A stretch of 20,971 bases of DNA from UMGS973 sp964507795 (GTDB lineage: Bacteria > Bacillota > Clostridia > Peptostreptococcales > Anaerovoracaceae): positions 1 through 20,971 of the forward strand of contig CAZDQV010000030.1 in the NCBI GenBank assembly GCA_964507795.1, in the 5' to 3' direction. The position numbers and the translations under genes are program-made. The notes under the pieces are model-generated. The model was not told where the DNA came from, searched no databases, and saw only the letters and a list, made by a program, of their open reading frames with translations. Positions within the stretch are counted from its first letter, which is position 1. The number at the start of each line of letters is the position of its first letter. This document shows, piece after piece, positions 7,204-14,105 of this stretch.

Positions 7204-7950
7204 TCAGCCTACCACATCTGCCATAGTATAGAAACCAATCGGTCTGCCCGCTATAAATCTCACTGCATCACAGGCGCCTTTGGCATAACATTCCCAGTCG
7301 TATGCATGATGTGTTATCTCCATCCGCTCTCCTTTCGCTCCAAAAATTACAGTGTGGCTGCTTGGAATAGTCCCTGCCCGGACAGAATGAAAAGTTATTT
7401 CATTCTTTGGTCTGCCTGAAGCTGCAGCCATTGTTTCTGCCATTTCTATTGCTGTCCCGCTTGGAGCGTCAAGTTTGTTTTCATCGTGCATATCTATTAT
7501 TTCTATCTTGCACTTGCCAGACAATGCGGCTGCCGCATCTGCCAGCAGGTTTTGCATAAGCTGCACCATAAATGATGTGTTTGCCGCTTTCATAACAGGT
7601 ATTTCATGTGCCGCTTTTTCAAACTCTGCACATTGAGAGTCATCAAAACCTGTGGTTCCGCATACAAGAGGTTTTCTGTGCTTAACACAGGAAGCAAGCA
7701 CCTTCATTGAAAATTCCACCTGCGAATAATCAACCACTACATCACAGTCATCAATTGTTTTTTCGATATCATCACTTACAGGTATGCCTATCGGGCCGAT
7801 TCCACAGATATCTCCCGTGTCCATTCCTATATACTCTCTGCCACAGGGGCCTACTGCTCCCGTCACCATAATGCCATCAGTGCTTACAGCTTCTCTGATT
7901 ATTAGACCTGCCATGTGGCCTCTTGGCGCCGTTACCAGTATTTTAATCAT
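7204..7950 (-). CDS. dapB: DapB-like 4-hydroxy-tetrahydrodipicolinate reductase
   Basis: DapB reduces 4-hydroxy-tetrahydrodipicolinate with NAD(P)H in the lysine/diaminopimelate pathway. Seen in the 248-aa product: an N-terminal Rossmann region, VVVDYS near 71-76, the CGTTGF motif at 97-102, a substrate-binding KAANTSFMVQLM, and the active-site stretch MHDENKLDAPSGTA at 154-167, with the catalytic His155 and Lys159 in place. Two oddities: the dinucleotide motif reads TAPRGHMAG where the family has G-A-x-G-R-M-G, so two of its three glycines are replaced, and the second His of the HH pair is Asp156. The start at 7950 is supported by AGGAGAGG and overlaps the upstream dipeptidase by 8 bases. 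It is most likely a true DapB of a divergent Clostridia type. Confidence 0.88.
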   Translation of the reverse strand: MIKILVTAPRGHMAGLIIREAVSTDGIMVTGAVGPCGREYIGMDTGDICGIGPIGIPVSDDIEKTIDDCDVVVDYSQVEFSMKVLASCVKHRKPLVCGTTGFDDSQCAEFEKAAHEIPVMKAANTSFMVQLMQNLLADAAAALSGKCKIEIIDMHDENKLDAPSGTAIEMAETMAAASGRPKNEITFHSVRAGTIPSSHTVIFGAKGERMEITHHAYDWECYAKGACDAVRFIAGRPIGFYTMADVVG

Positions 7951-9379
7951 TGCATGCCTCTCCTTTGGCAAGCTCATAAATCGCCTGCGCATATATCTTT
8001 GTTATGAGCATGAGATTGTCAATTTTGATATATTCATTCTTTTGATGTGCCATCTCCTCTTCACCCGGCATACATGCACCAAAAGCGACAATATTGTCGG
8101 CTGCTCTTGCGTAAGTTCCCCCACCTATCACAAGAGGCTTTGTATCCAGGTCTCCTGTCTGTTCTCTATATACTTTCATGAGGGTTGTTATGAGAGGGCT
8201 ATCGGAAGGCATATATACAGGTGCTTTATGCTCACCTTTTACAACACCCATATTGTATCTGTTAATCACAGGCATCATAGCATCATATACGCTGTCCTCA
8301 TCAAAAGTCACAGGGTATCTGATATTGATTGTAAGGTCTACGGATTTTGAATCCATATCAATCATGCCCACATTAAAGACAAGATTACCTGAAGCCTCAT
8401 CTGAAAGTCCGCATCCCATACTGCTGCCATCTGTTTCAAAACCTATATGAGTGTTATAGAAGTCTATAAATGAGTTCATATCATCATTTGCAAAGTTTAC
8501 ATGACCAAGTATATCCATCATTACAGAAACAGCATTTACTCCAAATTCCGGCTTTGCCCCATGTGCTGAAACACCCTGTACTACAATTTCAAGGCTTTTG
8601 CCAATCTGCTTTTGAGTTACTTTGTAACCCTTTTGTTTCCTCAACTCTGCCAGCATCTCTTTTATCTTTTCATAGTCTGATTTATCATCTGAAAGGAGTA
8701 TTGCCCTTGCGTAATCTGCAACCATATTGGCTGCATTACCTCCCTTGACAGAACGCAACTCTACGCCCTTTGTCTGTGACTTGCCAAATTTATTTGCAAT
8801 ATCAAATATGATGATGCCTTTTTCACCATGTATAGCCGGGAAATCACCATCAGGTGAAAATCCGAAGTCAGGCTTGTTTGTTTTAGTAAAATAATATTCC
8901 ATGCCTTCCCAGTCTGTTTCTTCATCAAGGCCAAGAATCAGTCTTATGTTCCTTGCCGGTTCAAATCCTGCTGATTTCAGAGCCTTCATTGCACAAAACA
9001 CTGCAACTACAGGGCCCTTGTCATCTATCGCTCCTCTGCCATATATCCTGCCATCAGAAATCGTGCCGCTATATGGCTCAAAATCCCAATCTCTGCCTTC
9101 GGGCACAACATCTATGTGCCCGAGAATGCCAACAATCTCGCCATCTGTGCCTTTGTATTCTATATGCCCGCCATAATTATCAGCATTAAATGTTTCAAAG
9201 CCGCTTTGCTCTGCCATCTGCAGCATATATTGAAAGCATCTGTTTACTTCCTCTCCGAAGGGCTTGTCACCCTGTGTCCTAACAGAAACGCTGGGTATAG
9301 ATATAAGTTGCTGGAGCATACCTGTTATTTCGTCCTGCCTATCATCAATAATTTCATATGCCTTTTTCAGTATTGTCAT
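7943..9379 (-). CDS. M20-family dipeptidase (PepV/Sapep-like)
   Basis: A cytosolic dinuclear-zinc dipeptidase of 478 aa that cleaves dipeptides, often with broad side-chain range. Seen: metal-site motifs in order, GHIDVVPEG with His88, GRGAIDDKGP with the bridging aspartate at 119, LDEETDWEG with catalytic Glu153 and ligand Glu154, SPDGDFPAIHGEKG with a ligand aspartate, and a C-terminal MAHQKNE with the last histidine. GGGTYARAADN is also typical of this branch. The lid domain lies between the two halves of the catalytic domain. The start at 9379 is preceded by AAAGGTG; the frame is open 24 codons further but without family character. It is the first gene of the block that includes the dapB-like and sortase genes; a peptidoglycan-peptide or general peptide-salvage role is possible. 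Confidence 0.9.
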   Translation of the reverse strand: MTILKKAYEIIDDRQDEITGMLQQLISIPSVSVRTQGDKPFGEEVNRCFQYMLQMAEQSGFETFNADNYGGHIEYKGTDGEIVGILGHIDVVPEGRDWDFEPYSGTISDGRIYGRGAIDDKGPVVAVFCAMKALKSAGFEPARNIRLILGLDEETDWEGMEYYFTKTNKPDFGFSPDGDFPAIHGEKGIIIFDIANKFGKSQTKGVELRSVKGGNAANMVADYARAILLSDDKSDYEKIKEMLAELRKQKGYKVTQKQIGKSLEIVVQGVSAHGAKPEFGVNAVSVMMDILGHVNFANDDMNSFIDFYNTHIGFETDGSSMGCGLSDEASGNLVFNVGMIDMDSKSVDLTINIRYPVTFDEDSVYDAMMPVINRYNMGVVKGEHKAPVYMPSDSPLITTLMKVYREQTGDLDTKPLVIGGGTYARAADNIVAFGACMPGEEEMAHQKNEYIKIDNLMLITKIYAQAIYELAKGEACND

Positions 9380-9404
9380 ATCACGCACACCTTTCCATAT
9401 TAAT

Positions 9405-9447
9405 GGGGCTGTTGCACTACAGATATCTCTGCCAGACAACATACCCC
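9405..9447 (-). promoter_or_regulatory. Inverted-repeat leader before the dipeptidase gene
   Basis: On the minus strand GGGG-tat-GTTG (9447-9437) can pair with CAAC-ag-CCCC (9414-9405), with an inner CAGA-GATA-TCTG hairpin. It ends about 25 bases before the dipeptidase ATG. No T-run follows, so it is not a simple terminator. It could be an mRNA leader fold or protein site. I see no convincing -35/-10 pair in 9380-9454. Confidence 0.3.
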
Positions 9448-9454
9448 TCATACA

Positions 9455-9663
9455 TTACAATTTTTCTATTTGCTCAACAGGCAACCCTGACCCCTTGCTC
9501 AATACCATAAGCTTCACCTTGTTCAAATCCAAGCTTAATTCATTCCTGCCTGGACATCTCCGATACAACTTTTCATTATCTCGGCCATTTTTCCCTCTGT
9601 CAAAGCCTCCCTGCCTTTACCCCCTTGGCTGTATTCCTTCAACTCAAGTTCTTTGATGGAAGT
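9455..9663 (-). pseudogene. Decayed partial copy of the 3' end of the adjacent Rpn-family gene
   Basis: Translating the minus strand directly after the stop of the neighbouring Rpn remnant gives, in the same frame, LKEYSQGGKGREALTEGKMA then EIMKSCIGD. This matches LREYSKNKETLTERDMV-EIMKSCIRD of the neighbour (residues about 69-93 of its 189-aa open frame). Then about 30 codons are missing and the frame shifts: EMSRQE-stop-IKLGFEQGEAYGIEQG matches MSRQDGYELGIEQGEASGLERG. A further shift gives GSGLPVEQIEKL-stop, matching SGLPKEKIQML-stop. So it holds one internal deletion, two frameshifts and stop codons. It is a dead tandem duplicate or remnant of a second paralogue. No separate start is visible. 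Confidence 0.8.
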
Positions 9664-10209
9664 CTATAACATCTGTATTTTTTCTTTAGGTAACCCAGAA
9701 ACTCTGGTTATAGTTTCGGTATCAATGCCTTCTGCCCTCATAGCTCTCGCCATCTCAAGTTCACGCTCTGCTCTACCGGAAGCTTCACCTTGAGCAATCC
9801 CTCGTTCAAGGCCGGAAGCTTCACCTTGTTCAATTCCAAGCTCATATCCATCCTGTCTGGACATTTCCATCGCTTCTTCCTGCGTCAGTTCTCTAAACAT
9901 CATCCCTATCGCCTCCGTACCATACTTCTCTAAAAAATCAACAAGTATTCCATCCCTGATACAGCTTTTCATTATCTCCACCATATCTCTTTCGGTAAGA
10001 GTTTCTTTGTTTTTGCTGTATTCTCTGAGCATCTCGACAAACATACTGTACTGCCTAAGAGCAGGGCATTTTTCAAGAATTTCACTGCCTGCACCTATAT
10101 TTATATTATATACTCTGATAATTAATTGTAAAGAGCATTCTCCGTCCTGATCCATATATGCATCTGACAATTTCATCTCGTGATATGCAGGCATATCCCT
10201 TTCACCGTT

Positions 10210-10399
10210 GGGAGACTTGACCCAGCGAAGCATGAGCTGCTGGTAAGTCCCCTGTCAGAAGCACAGCACTTTAGTGCGTGGTGCTTTACGGCACAATGTG
10301 CAGTCGGTTCATAGCCAGCTTGTCTTCGACAATCTGGTGAACCGGTTGCATAAGGCCTTTCCATCAATCCGCTTACGCAGATTGGGACAAGCCCATTAA
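10210..10399 (-). ncRNA. 190-bp multi-hairpin segment, possible structured RNA or IS200/IS605-type remnant
   Basis: Five stem-loops fill this stretch. (a) 10365-10384: an 8-bp stem which on the minus strand is CAATCTGC-GTAA-GCGGATTG, with a GNRA-type GUAA loop and a G-U pair. (b) 10305-10344: CGGTTCA/TGAACCG outside CCAG/CTGG and TTGTC/GACAA. (c) 10291-10301: GCAC-aat-GTGC. (d) 10259-10286: AAGCAC/GTGCTT outside GCAC-ttta-GTGC. (e) 10210-10252: GGG, GACTT, CCAGC pairing with GCTGG, AAGTC, CCC, with small bulges. Stem (e) starts exactly where Rpn homology resumes, so it marks the element boundary. The tetraloop and wobble favour a minus-strand RNA. It may be the right end or guide-RNA (omega RNA) scaffold of a lost TnpB element; that identity is only a guess. 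Confidence 0.45.
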
Positions 10400-10477
10400 C
10401 ATATTATTGTTTATACTCGACTGGTGCTCGATAAGTAAAACAAATTTGCCATCCATAATGAATGATATGTCGTTTTT

Positions 10478-10581
10478 TGAAGCCCTATCTTGATTTGCAG
10501 AGCAAATCATAGAAGGTCTCATGCAAGGATTTCCAAAGAAAGACGAACATAGTGAGGCTTGATTTGTAGAAATCTACTGCT
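10478..10581 (-). mobile_element. 104-bp insertion with subterminal hairpins (MITE/PATE-like)
   Basis: It splits the Rpn reading frame cleanly between codon 54 (ATG at 10584-10582) and the next homologous codon (AAA at 10477-10475). Both ends carry a hairpin built on a 13-base direct repeat with one mismatch: CTTGATTTGCAGA (10489-10501) and CTTGATTTGTAGA (10558-10570). The first forms GATTTGC-aga-GCAAATC with a further CTAT/ATAG pairing; the second GATTT-gtag-AAATC. There are no terminal inverted repeats and no target duplication. Hairpins near both ends without duplication are the pattern of small IS200/IS605 derivatives. The segment has no coding capacity. Confidence 0.45.
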
Positions 10582-10776
10582 CATTGTCTTAAATACAACA
10601 TCCTCAATCGTGGTAATTTCTACACTGTCATCAATTGTATACTCAGTGTCAAATATAGCATTGTACAGTTCTATCAGTTTTTCCTTATCACCAAAGAGCA
10701 TACGGAATACGCTATCTTTGTATTTCCTATTAATCTCTGCCATAATGTTACCTCCATAATCAAGTCTACCAAATTA

Positions 10777-10788
10777 ACAATCGATTGT
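10777..10788. promoter_or_regulatory. 12-bp perfect palindrome (possible operator)
   Basis: ACAATCGATTGT is a perfect palindrome lying about 12-23 bases past the -10 box, hence just after the likely transcription start of the Rpn gene. Position and symmetry would suit a repressor site; no regulator is identified. Confidence 0.3.
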
Positions 10789-10799
10789 CTGTATATATG

Positions 10800-10828
10800 A
10801 TTATACAAGGCACATTCTCATTAGTCAA
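10800..10828 (-). promoter_or_regulatory. Strong sigma-A promoter of the Rpn-family gene
   Basis: On the minus strand TTGACT (10828-10823), a 17-base spacer, and a perfect TATAAT (10805-10800). The ATG of the Rpn fragment follows at 10743 with GGAGGT in front. The promoter looks intact although the gene behind it is broken. Confidence 0.75.
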
Positions 10829-10914
10829 CATCTTTTCTATTAAATGTAATTTTTACACTTTTCTTTAGTTTTTGTATGCAATATTTCAATTTCCACGTAA
10901 AAAATTTTGAAATC

Positions 10915-10955
10915 AAAAAACCACCTGAGCTGAAGCATTAACTCCAGCCAAGCGG
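10915..10955 (-). terminator. Rho-independent terminator after the NifU-like gene
   Basis: On the minus strand CCGCTTG and GCTGGAG pair with CTTCAGC and CAGGTGG (G-U pairs included, one unpaired T) around a TTAATG loop, and TTTTTT follows at 10920-10915. It lies about 45 bases after the stop of the NifU-like gene and before the Rpn promoter, so it separates the two units. The rest of 10744-10998 is AT-rich, with no other gene visible. Confidence 0.85.
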
Positions 10956-10998
10956 CTTATCTGTACAATCTCACTATTGTATTTCATGCAAAAACAAA

Positions 10999-11223
10999 TC
11001 AATCTACTGCTTCCACACTTTTGATTTCAGGGTAGCTTTCTTTGAGGATTCTCTCCACAACTCCACTCAATGTCATTCTTGCACCCGGACAGCCTGCACA
11101 GTGTCCCTGAAGTCTTACTTTTACAACATTGTCATCTGTGTATTCAACAAATTCGATATCTCCGCCATCTCTTTGCAGAAACGGTCTTATTTTTTCCATT
11201 GCTTCTCTTATTTTTTGTTCCAT
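10999..11223 (-). CDS. NifU C-terminal-domain (Nfu-type) Fe-S protein
   Basis: A 74-aa stand-alone NifU C-terminal domain, a scaffold or carrier that holds a [4Fe-4S] cluster between two subunits and passes it to apoproteins. Seen: the typical IRPFLQRDGGDIEFVEY start and the cluster motif GHCAGCPGARMTLSGVVERIL, where the CxxC pair is at residues 42 and 45. The length is right for the short bacterial form. AGAAAGGAAA precedes the start. The gene follows the binding lipoprotein by 27 bases, so they may share a transcript, though there is no obvious functional link; the terminator behind it closes the unit. Confidence 0.92.
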   Translation of the reverse strand: MEQKIREAMEKIRPFLQRDGGDIEFVEYTDDNVVKVRLQGHCAGCPGARMTLSGVVERILKESYPEIKSVEAVD

Positions 11224-11250
11224 AATATATTTCCTTTCTATGTATAAGCC

Positions 11251-12486
11251 TTATGGCTGATTAACTGGTTTACCGCTACCGTCAGTTTCGACAACATATA
11301 CCGCTTTGCTGCTGCCATCAGTAACACTGATAGTATATATAGTCACGGATTTACTGGGGTCTCCCGATGAGTTAAATGATATGGTTCCCGATGCACCGCT
11401 ATAATTCTGTAATGATGAAATCTGATCCTTTAACTGCTCTCCTGTAGCATTGCTCCCTGCCTGCTCGATTGCTTCAATCAGAATCATATATGCGTCGTAT
11501 CCCAATGCTGTTGCATTATCTGGAGTCGATTCTTTGCCATATTTACTCTGATATGCTTCCATAAATTCCTTGGTTGCATCTGTTTTTGTTTCGGCAGTCT
11601 GCACTTCAGTTGCTTTTGTAAATACTGCATTTGATGCTGCAAATTTGCCGATTGATGAAACAAGATCCTCGCTATCCCAGCTGTCTATACCCAGGAATTT
11701 AACATTCATGTGTCTGTCATATGCCTGTTTCAGTATGACCTTGGCATCATCCATGCTGACAGGAATAAGCACGACTTTCACGCCTGCTTCTTCTATTTTG
11801 TCAAGCAATTCGCTGAAATCATTGCTCCCCGGCTCAAATTCTTCATTTACTGTAATTGCATCTTCGTCTTCAGTAAGTTTTTGAAACTGATTCATGAATT
11901 TTTGAGCTATAGCAGAAGCTCCTTCATCGTTTTCCGGGATTACAATTCCTGCTTTGTCTGCTTTGAGTCCTGCATATGCATATCTTGCAAGAGCCGTTCC
12001 CTGATATGTGTCAGTGAAGCATGCCCTGAAGTAATATTCAGATGTGCTGGTAACAAGAGGGTTTGTATTGGTAATGGCTATTGCAGGCACATTTGCCTCA
12101 TCCAGATAAGGACCTGCCACAAGTGAATTTGCATTGCCATAGCTGCCTAAAACCGCAACAGGATTCTTGAGCAGCAAATCCTGTATGGCAGTCTCAGCAG
12201 CATATATGTCTGATCTGTTGTCTGAATATATGAGTTCTACTTTTTTGCCGTCAACTGTAGGATACATGCTGTGTGCCAGCTCTATGCCCTCTATCTCAAG
12301 CGCCGCTTTGCTTTTGTCTTCTCCGCTGATAGGTTCGAAAACTCCTATTTTAACGATTTTGGTACTGCTGTCTTCACCGGTTATGAACTCTGTTTTGAAA
12401 CTGTCAAAGGTGGTGCAGCCGGTAAACACTGTCAGTATCACCGCTGTCATGACAGAAAGCAGTTTCTTGAAATGTGCGTATTTCAT
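11251..12486 (-). CDS. Branched-chain amino acid-type ABC substrate-binding lipoprotein (orphan)
   Basis: A secreted lipoprotein of 411 aa of the LivJ/LivK-like type I periplasmic-binding family, which usually binds amino acids or amides for an ABC importer. Seen: a signal peptide with lipobox VFTGC, mature start IVKIGVFEPISGEDKSKAAL, IEGIELAHS, the VAVLGSYGNANSLVAGPYL hinge region, AITNTNPLVTS, YYFRACFTDTYQG, and ALGYDAYMILIEAIEQAG near the C-terminus, all typical. The start at 12486 is preceded by AAAGGAG and gives a normal signal peptide. No LivH/M/F/G permease or ATPase genes lie next to it, so it either shares a transporter encoded elsewhere or acts as a sensor. The ligand is unknown. 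Confidence 0.88.
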   Translation of the reverse strand: MKYAHFKKLLSVMTAVILTVFTGCTTFDSFKTEFITGEDSSTKIVKIGVFEPISGEDKSKAALEIEGIELAHSMYPTVDGKKVELIYSDNRSDIYAAETAIQDLLLKNPVAVLGSYGNANSLVAGPYLDEANVPAIAITNTNPLVTSTSEYYFRACFTDTYQGTALARYAYAGLKADKAGIVIPENDEGASAIAQKFMNQFQKLTEDEDAITVNEEFEPGSNDFSELLDKIEEAGVKVVLIPVSMDDAKVILKQAYDRHMNVKFLGIDSWDSEDLVSSIGKFAASNAVFTKATEVQTAETKTDATKEFMEAYQSKYGKESTPDNATALGYDAYMILIEAIEQAGSNATGEQLKDQISSLQNYSGASGTISFNSSGDPSKSVTIYTISVTDGSSKAVYVVETDGSGKPVNQP

Positions 12487-12511
12487 CGATTTCTCCTTTG
12501 CATACAAAAAG

Positions 12512-12540
12512 ATTATACTATTTTTTTATACAAAGGTAAA
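12512..12540 (-). promoter_or_regulatory. Predicted promoter of the orphan binding-protein gene
   Basis: On the minus strand TTTACC (12540-12535), a 17-base spacer and a perfect TATAAT (12517-12512) stand about 26 bases before the ATG at 12486. The -35 matches 4 of 6 consensus bases. No terminator is visible after the permease stop, so the sulfonation operon may also read through. Confidence 0.6.
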
Positions 12541-12567
12541 GGCAAAAACCACACTATATTCAGGATT

Positions 12568-13344
12568 TCACTCTGTCTCAAGACCTCTTTTTTTACGCAT
12601 CCTGGTTTCTGCTATTGAGAATACAAACTTATCTATTATGATTCCGACGATTATTATCACTATCATTACTGCCATTACCTGATTTATATCGGCAAGGTCT
12701 CTTCCCAGCATCAGCACATATCCAAGCCCGATAAATGAAGACATTACTTCTCCTGACATCAGAGCCCTCCATGCAAATGACCACGACTGTCTGAGGCCGG
12801 ATACAAACCCGGGAAGTGCTGCAGGAAGCACTACATGAAGCAGTATGTCTTTTTTCTTTGCTCCCATAGTTCTTGCGACTTTGGTATATATAACGGGTAT
12901 GTTTCTTATTGAGTTTTCTATTGCAAGAGATACACTGAAAACAGAGCCCATCACAACTACAAAGATTATTGCCTTTTCGGCAAGTCCAAACCAAAGTATT
13001 GCAAAAGGAACCCAGCATATGCTTGGCAAAGTCTGTATTCCCATCAGAAGTGGCTTCAGGTTTCTGTTGAGATATCTGATATATGTAATCAGAATACCCA
13101 TTAAACCACCCACTGCAAGTGCAATTGCAAATCCGATTACAGCTCTCTTCATGCTGAAACCTACAGCCGCAAGAAGTGTTCCTTTTTTGGCCATACTGAC
13201 AAGGCTTACAACAACTCCTGATGGAGTAGGAAATGCATAGGATTTCCACCATCCGAATACATCAGCACCCAAATATGCAACTGCCTGCCAGATAACGATA
13301 AGAGCTATAAAAAAGAAAACATCCTTTATGCTAAACTCTGTCAT
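12568..13344 (-). CDS. ABC permease, SsuC/TauC-like
   Basis: A 258-aa membrane permease of the nitrate/sulfonate/taurine importer family. Seen: six or so hydrophobic segments, the MGIQTLPSICWVPFAILWFG segment, and the cytoplasmic EAA-type loop ARTMGAKKKDILLHVVLPAALPGFVSGLRQ, the site that contacts the ATPase. The annotated start is the ATG at 13344 with AGAGGA close before it; an in-frame TTG five codons upstream is less likely. It overlaps the ATPase end by 14 bases, showing coupling. With the ATPase and binding lipoprotein it forms a complete importer. The substrate is not set by sequence: sulfate, sulfonates and taurine are all plausible given the PAPS genes in the same operon. Confidence 0.93.
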   Translation of the reverse strand: MTEFSIKDVFFFIALIVIWQAVAYLGADVFGWWKSYAFPTPSGVVVSLVSMAKKGTLLAAVGFSMKRAVIGFAIALAVGGLMGILITYIRYLNRNLKPLLMGIQTLPSICWVPFAILWFGLAEKAIIFVVVMGSVFSVSLAIENSIRNIPVIYTKVARTMGAKKKDILLHVVLPAALPGFVSGLRQSWSFAWRALMSGEVMSSFIGLGYVLMLGRDLADINQVMAVMIVIIIVGIIIDKFVFSIAETRMRKKRGLETE

Positions 13345-14101
13345 ATTCCTCTTTTTCAATCTTTTCCACCTCTACTTTTAATCCGTCAAGCAAATGCTTC
13401 CTTATATCAACAAACTCTTCGGAGTCAAGCTGTCTCGGCCTTGGCAAATCTATTTCCACTATGCTTTTGACAACTCCGGGTCTGTCCGCCAGTATGATGA
13501 TTCTGTCTGCGAAATACAAAGCCTCTTCAACACTGTGCGTAACATATATTATGGTTCTGCCAGTCTCCTCCCAGATAGCTTCAAGCTCTGCACGCAGTTT
13601 GTTTATTGTCTGTTTGTCAAGTGCTGAAAAAGGTTCATCCATAAGCATTATCTTACTGTCCATGGTAAGTGCCCTGGCAAGAGCCGTACGCTGCTTCATA
13701 CCACCGGAAAGTTCATGAATCGCATATTCTCTGAAATCCCACAGATGTACCATTTTGAGATATTTTTCTGCTTTTTTGCCTCTTTCCTCCTTCGGAATTC
13801 CGGCAAGTTTCATACCAAACTTTACGTTATCTATGACATTGAGCCATGGATAAAGCGCCGGTTCCTGAAACATAACAACCCTGTCTGCTCCAGGCCCTTT
13901 GATTTCTTCGCCATCAAGTGTTATCCTGCCCTCTGTCGGCGTTTCAAGCCCTGCTATAAGGTTAAGCAAGGTGGATTTACCACAGCCTGAAGGGCCTACT
14001 ATACATACAAACTCCCCATCGTCTATCTCCAGGTTTATATCTGAGAGTGCAGGCTCTGTCGCATTTTTGAATGTTTTTGAAAGGCTTTCTGTCTTTAGCA
14101 T
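13331..14101 (-). CDS. ABC ATPase, SsuB/TauB-like
   Basis: A 256-aa ABC-transporter ATPase. Seen: Walker A GPSGCGKST, Q-loop MFQEPALYPWLNV as in nitrate/sulfonate/taurine importers, signature LSGGMKQR, Walker B IMLMDEP with the catalytic glutamate, D-loop SALD and switch histidine in YVTHSVEEA. The start at 14101 (MLKTESLSKTF) follows AGAGG and lies four bases after the binding-protein stop; the open frame extends further upstream only inside that gene. It powers the permease encoded directly downstream. Confidence 0.95.
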   Translation of the reverse strand: MLKTESLSKTFKNATEPALSDINLEIDDGEFVCIVGPSGCGKSTLLNLIAGLETPTEGRITLDGEEIKGPGADRVVMFQEPALYPWLNVIDNVKFGMKLAGIPKEERGKKAEKYLKMVHLWDFREYAIHELSGGMKQRTALARALTMDSKIMLMDEPFSALDKQTINKLRAELEAIWEETGRTIIYVTHSVEEALYFADRIIILADRPGVVKSIVEIDLPRPRQLDSEEFVDIRKHLLDGLKVEVEKIEKEEYDRV

Positions 14102-14105
14102 TTTT

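Larger units (their letters stand above)
9664..10743 (-). pseudogene. Broken Rpn-family (PD-(D/E)XK) recombination-promoting nuclease-like gene
   Basis: Three pieces of one Rpn/transposase-like protein line up in order. Piece 1, 10743-10582: MAEINRKYKDSVFRMLFGDK through TIEDVVFKTM, the family N-terminus. Piece 2, 10477-10400: KNDISFIMDGKFVLLIEHQS then SINNNM, the family's core nuclease segment. Piece 3, 10209-9664: NGERDMPAYHEMKLSDAY to the C-terminus, with EQGEASG repeats and a final GLPKEKIQML. Between pieces 1 and 2 sits 104 bp of foreign-looking DNA; between pieces 2 and 3 sit 190 bp of hairpin-rich DNA in place of roughly 35-40 expected codons (family alignment from memory). Pieces 1 and 3 each lie in an open frame, of 74 and 189 aa. 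Promoter and ribosome site (GGAGGT) at the front remain intact. Rpn proteins are mobile, often multicopy genes, so decay is common. Confidence 0.85.

Noticed and set aside
10173..10367. 64-aa reading frame (beginning MERPYATGSPDCRRQAGYEP) across the hairpin element
   Set aside because: It starts at TTG, runs through all but one of the stem-loops and then into the Rpn coding region in a wrong frame. The hairpins explain the composition better than a protein would.
10210..10399. Group II intron domain V, group I intron core, or a known riboswitch in the hairpin element
   Set aside because: I could not find a domain V-like AGC...GAAA hairpin, the group I core segments, or c-di-GMP/cobalamin/SAM consensus stretches by eye. 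A covariance search would settle it.
12629..13252. 207-aa alternative frame inside the permease gene
   Set aside because: It is rich in Cys, Ser and Arg with no family character, and is fully inside the well-supported SsuC-like permease.
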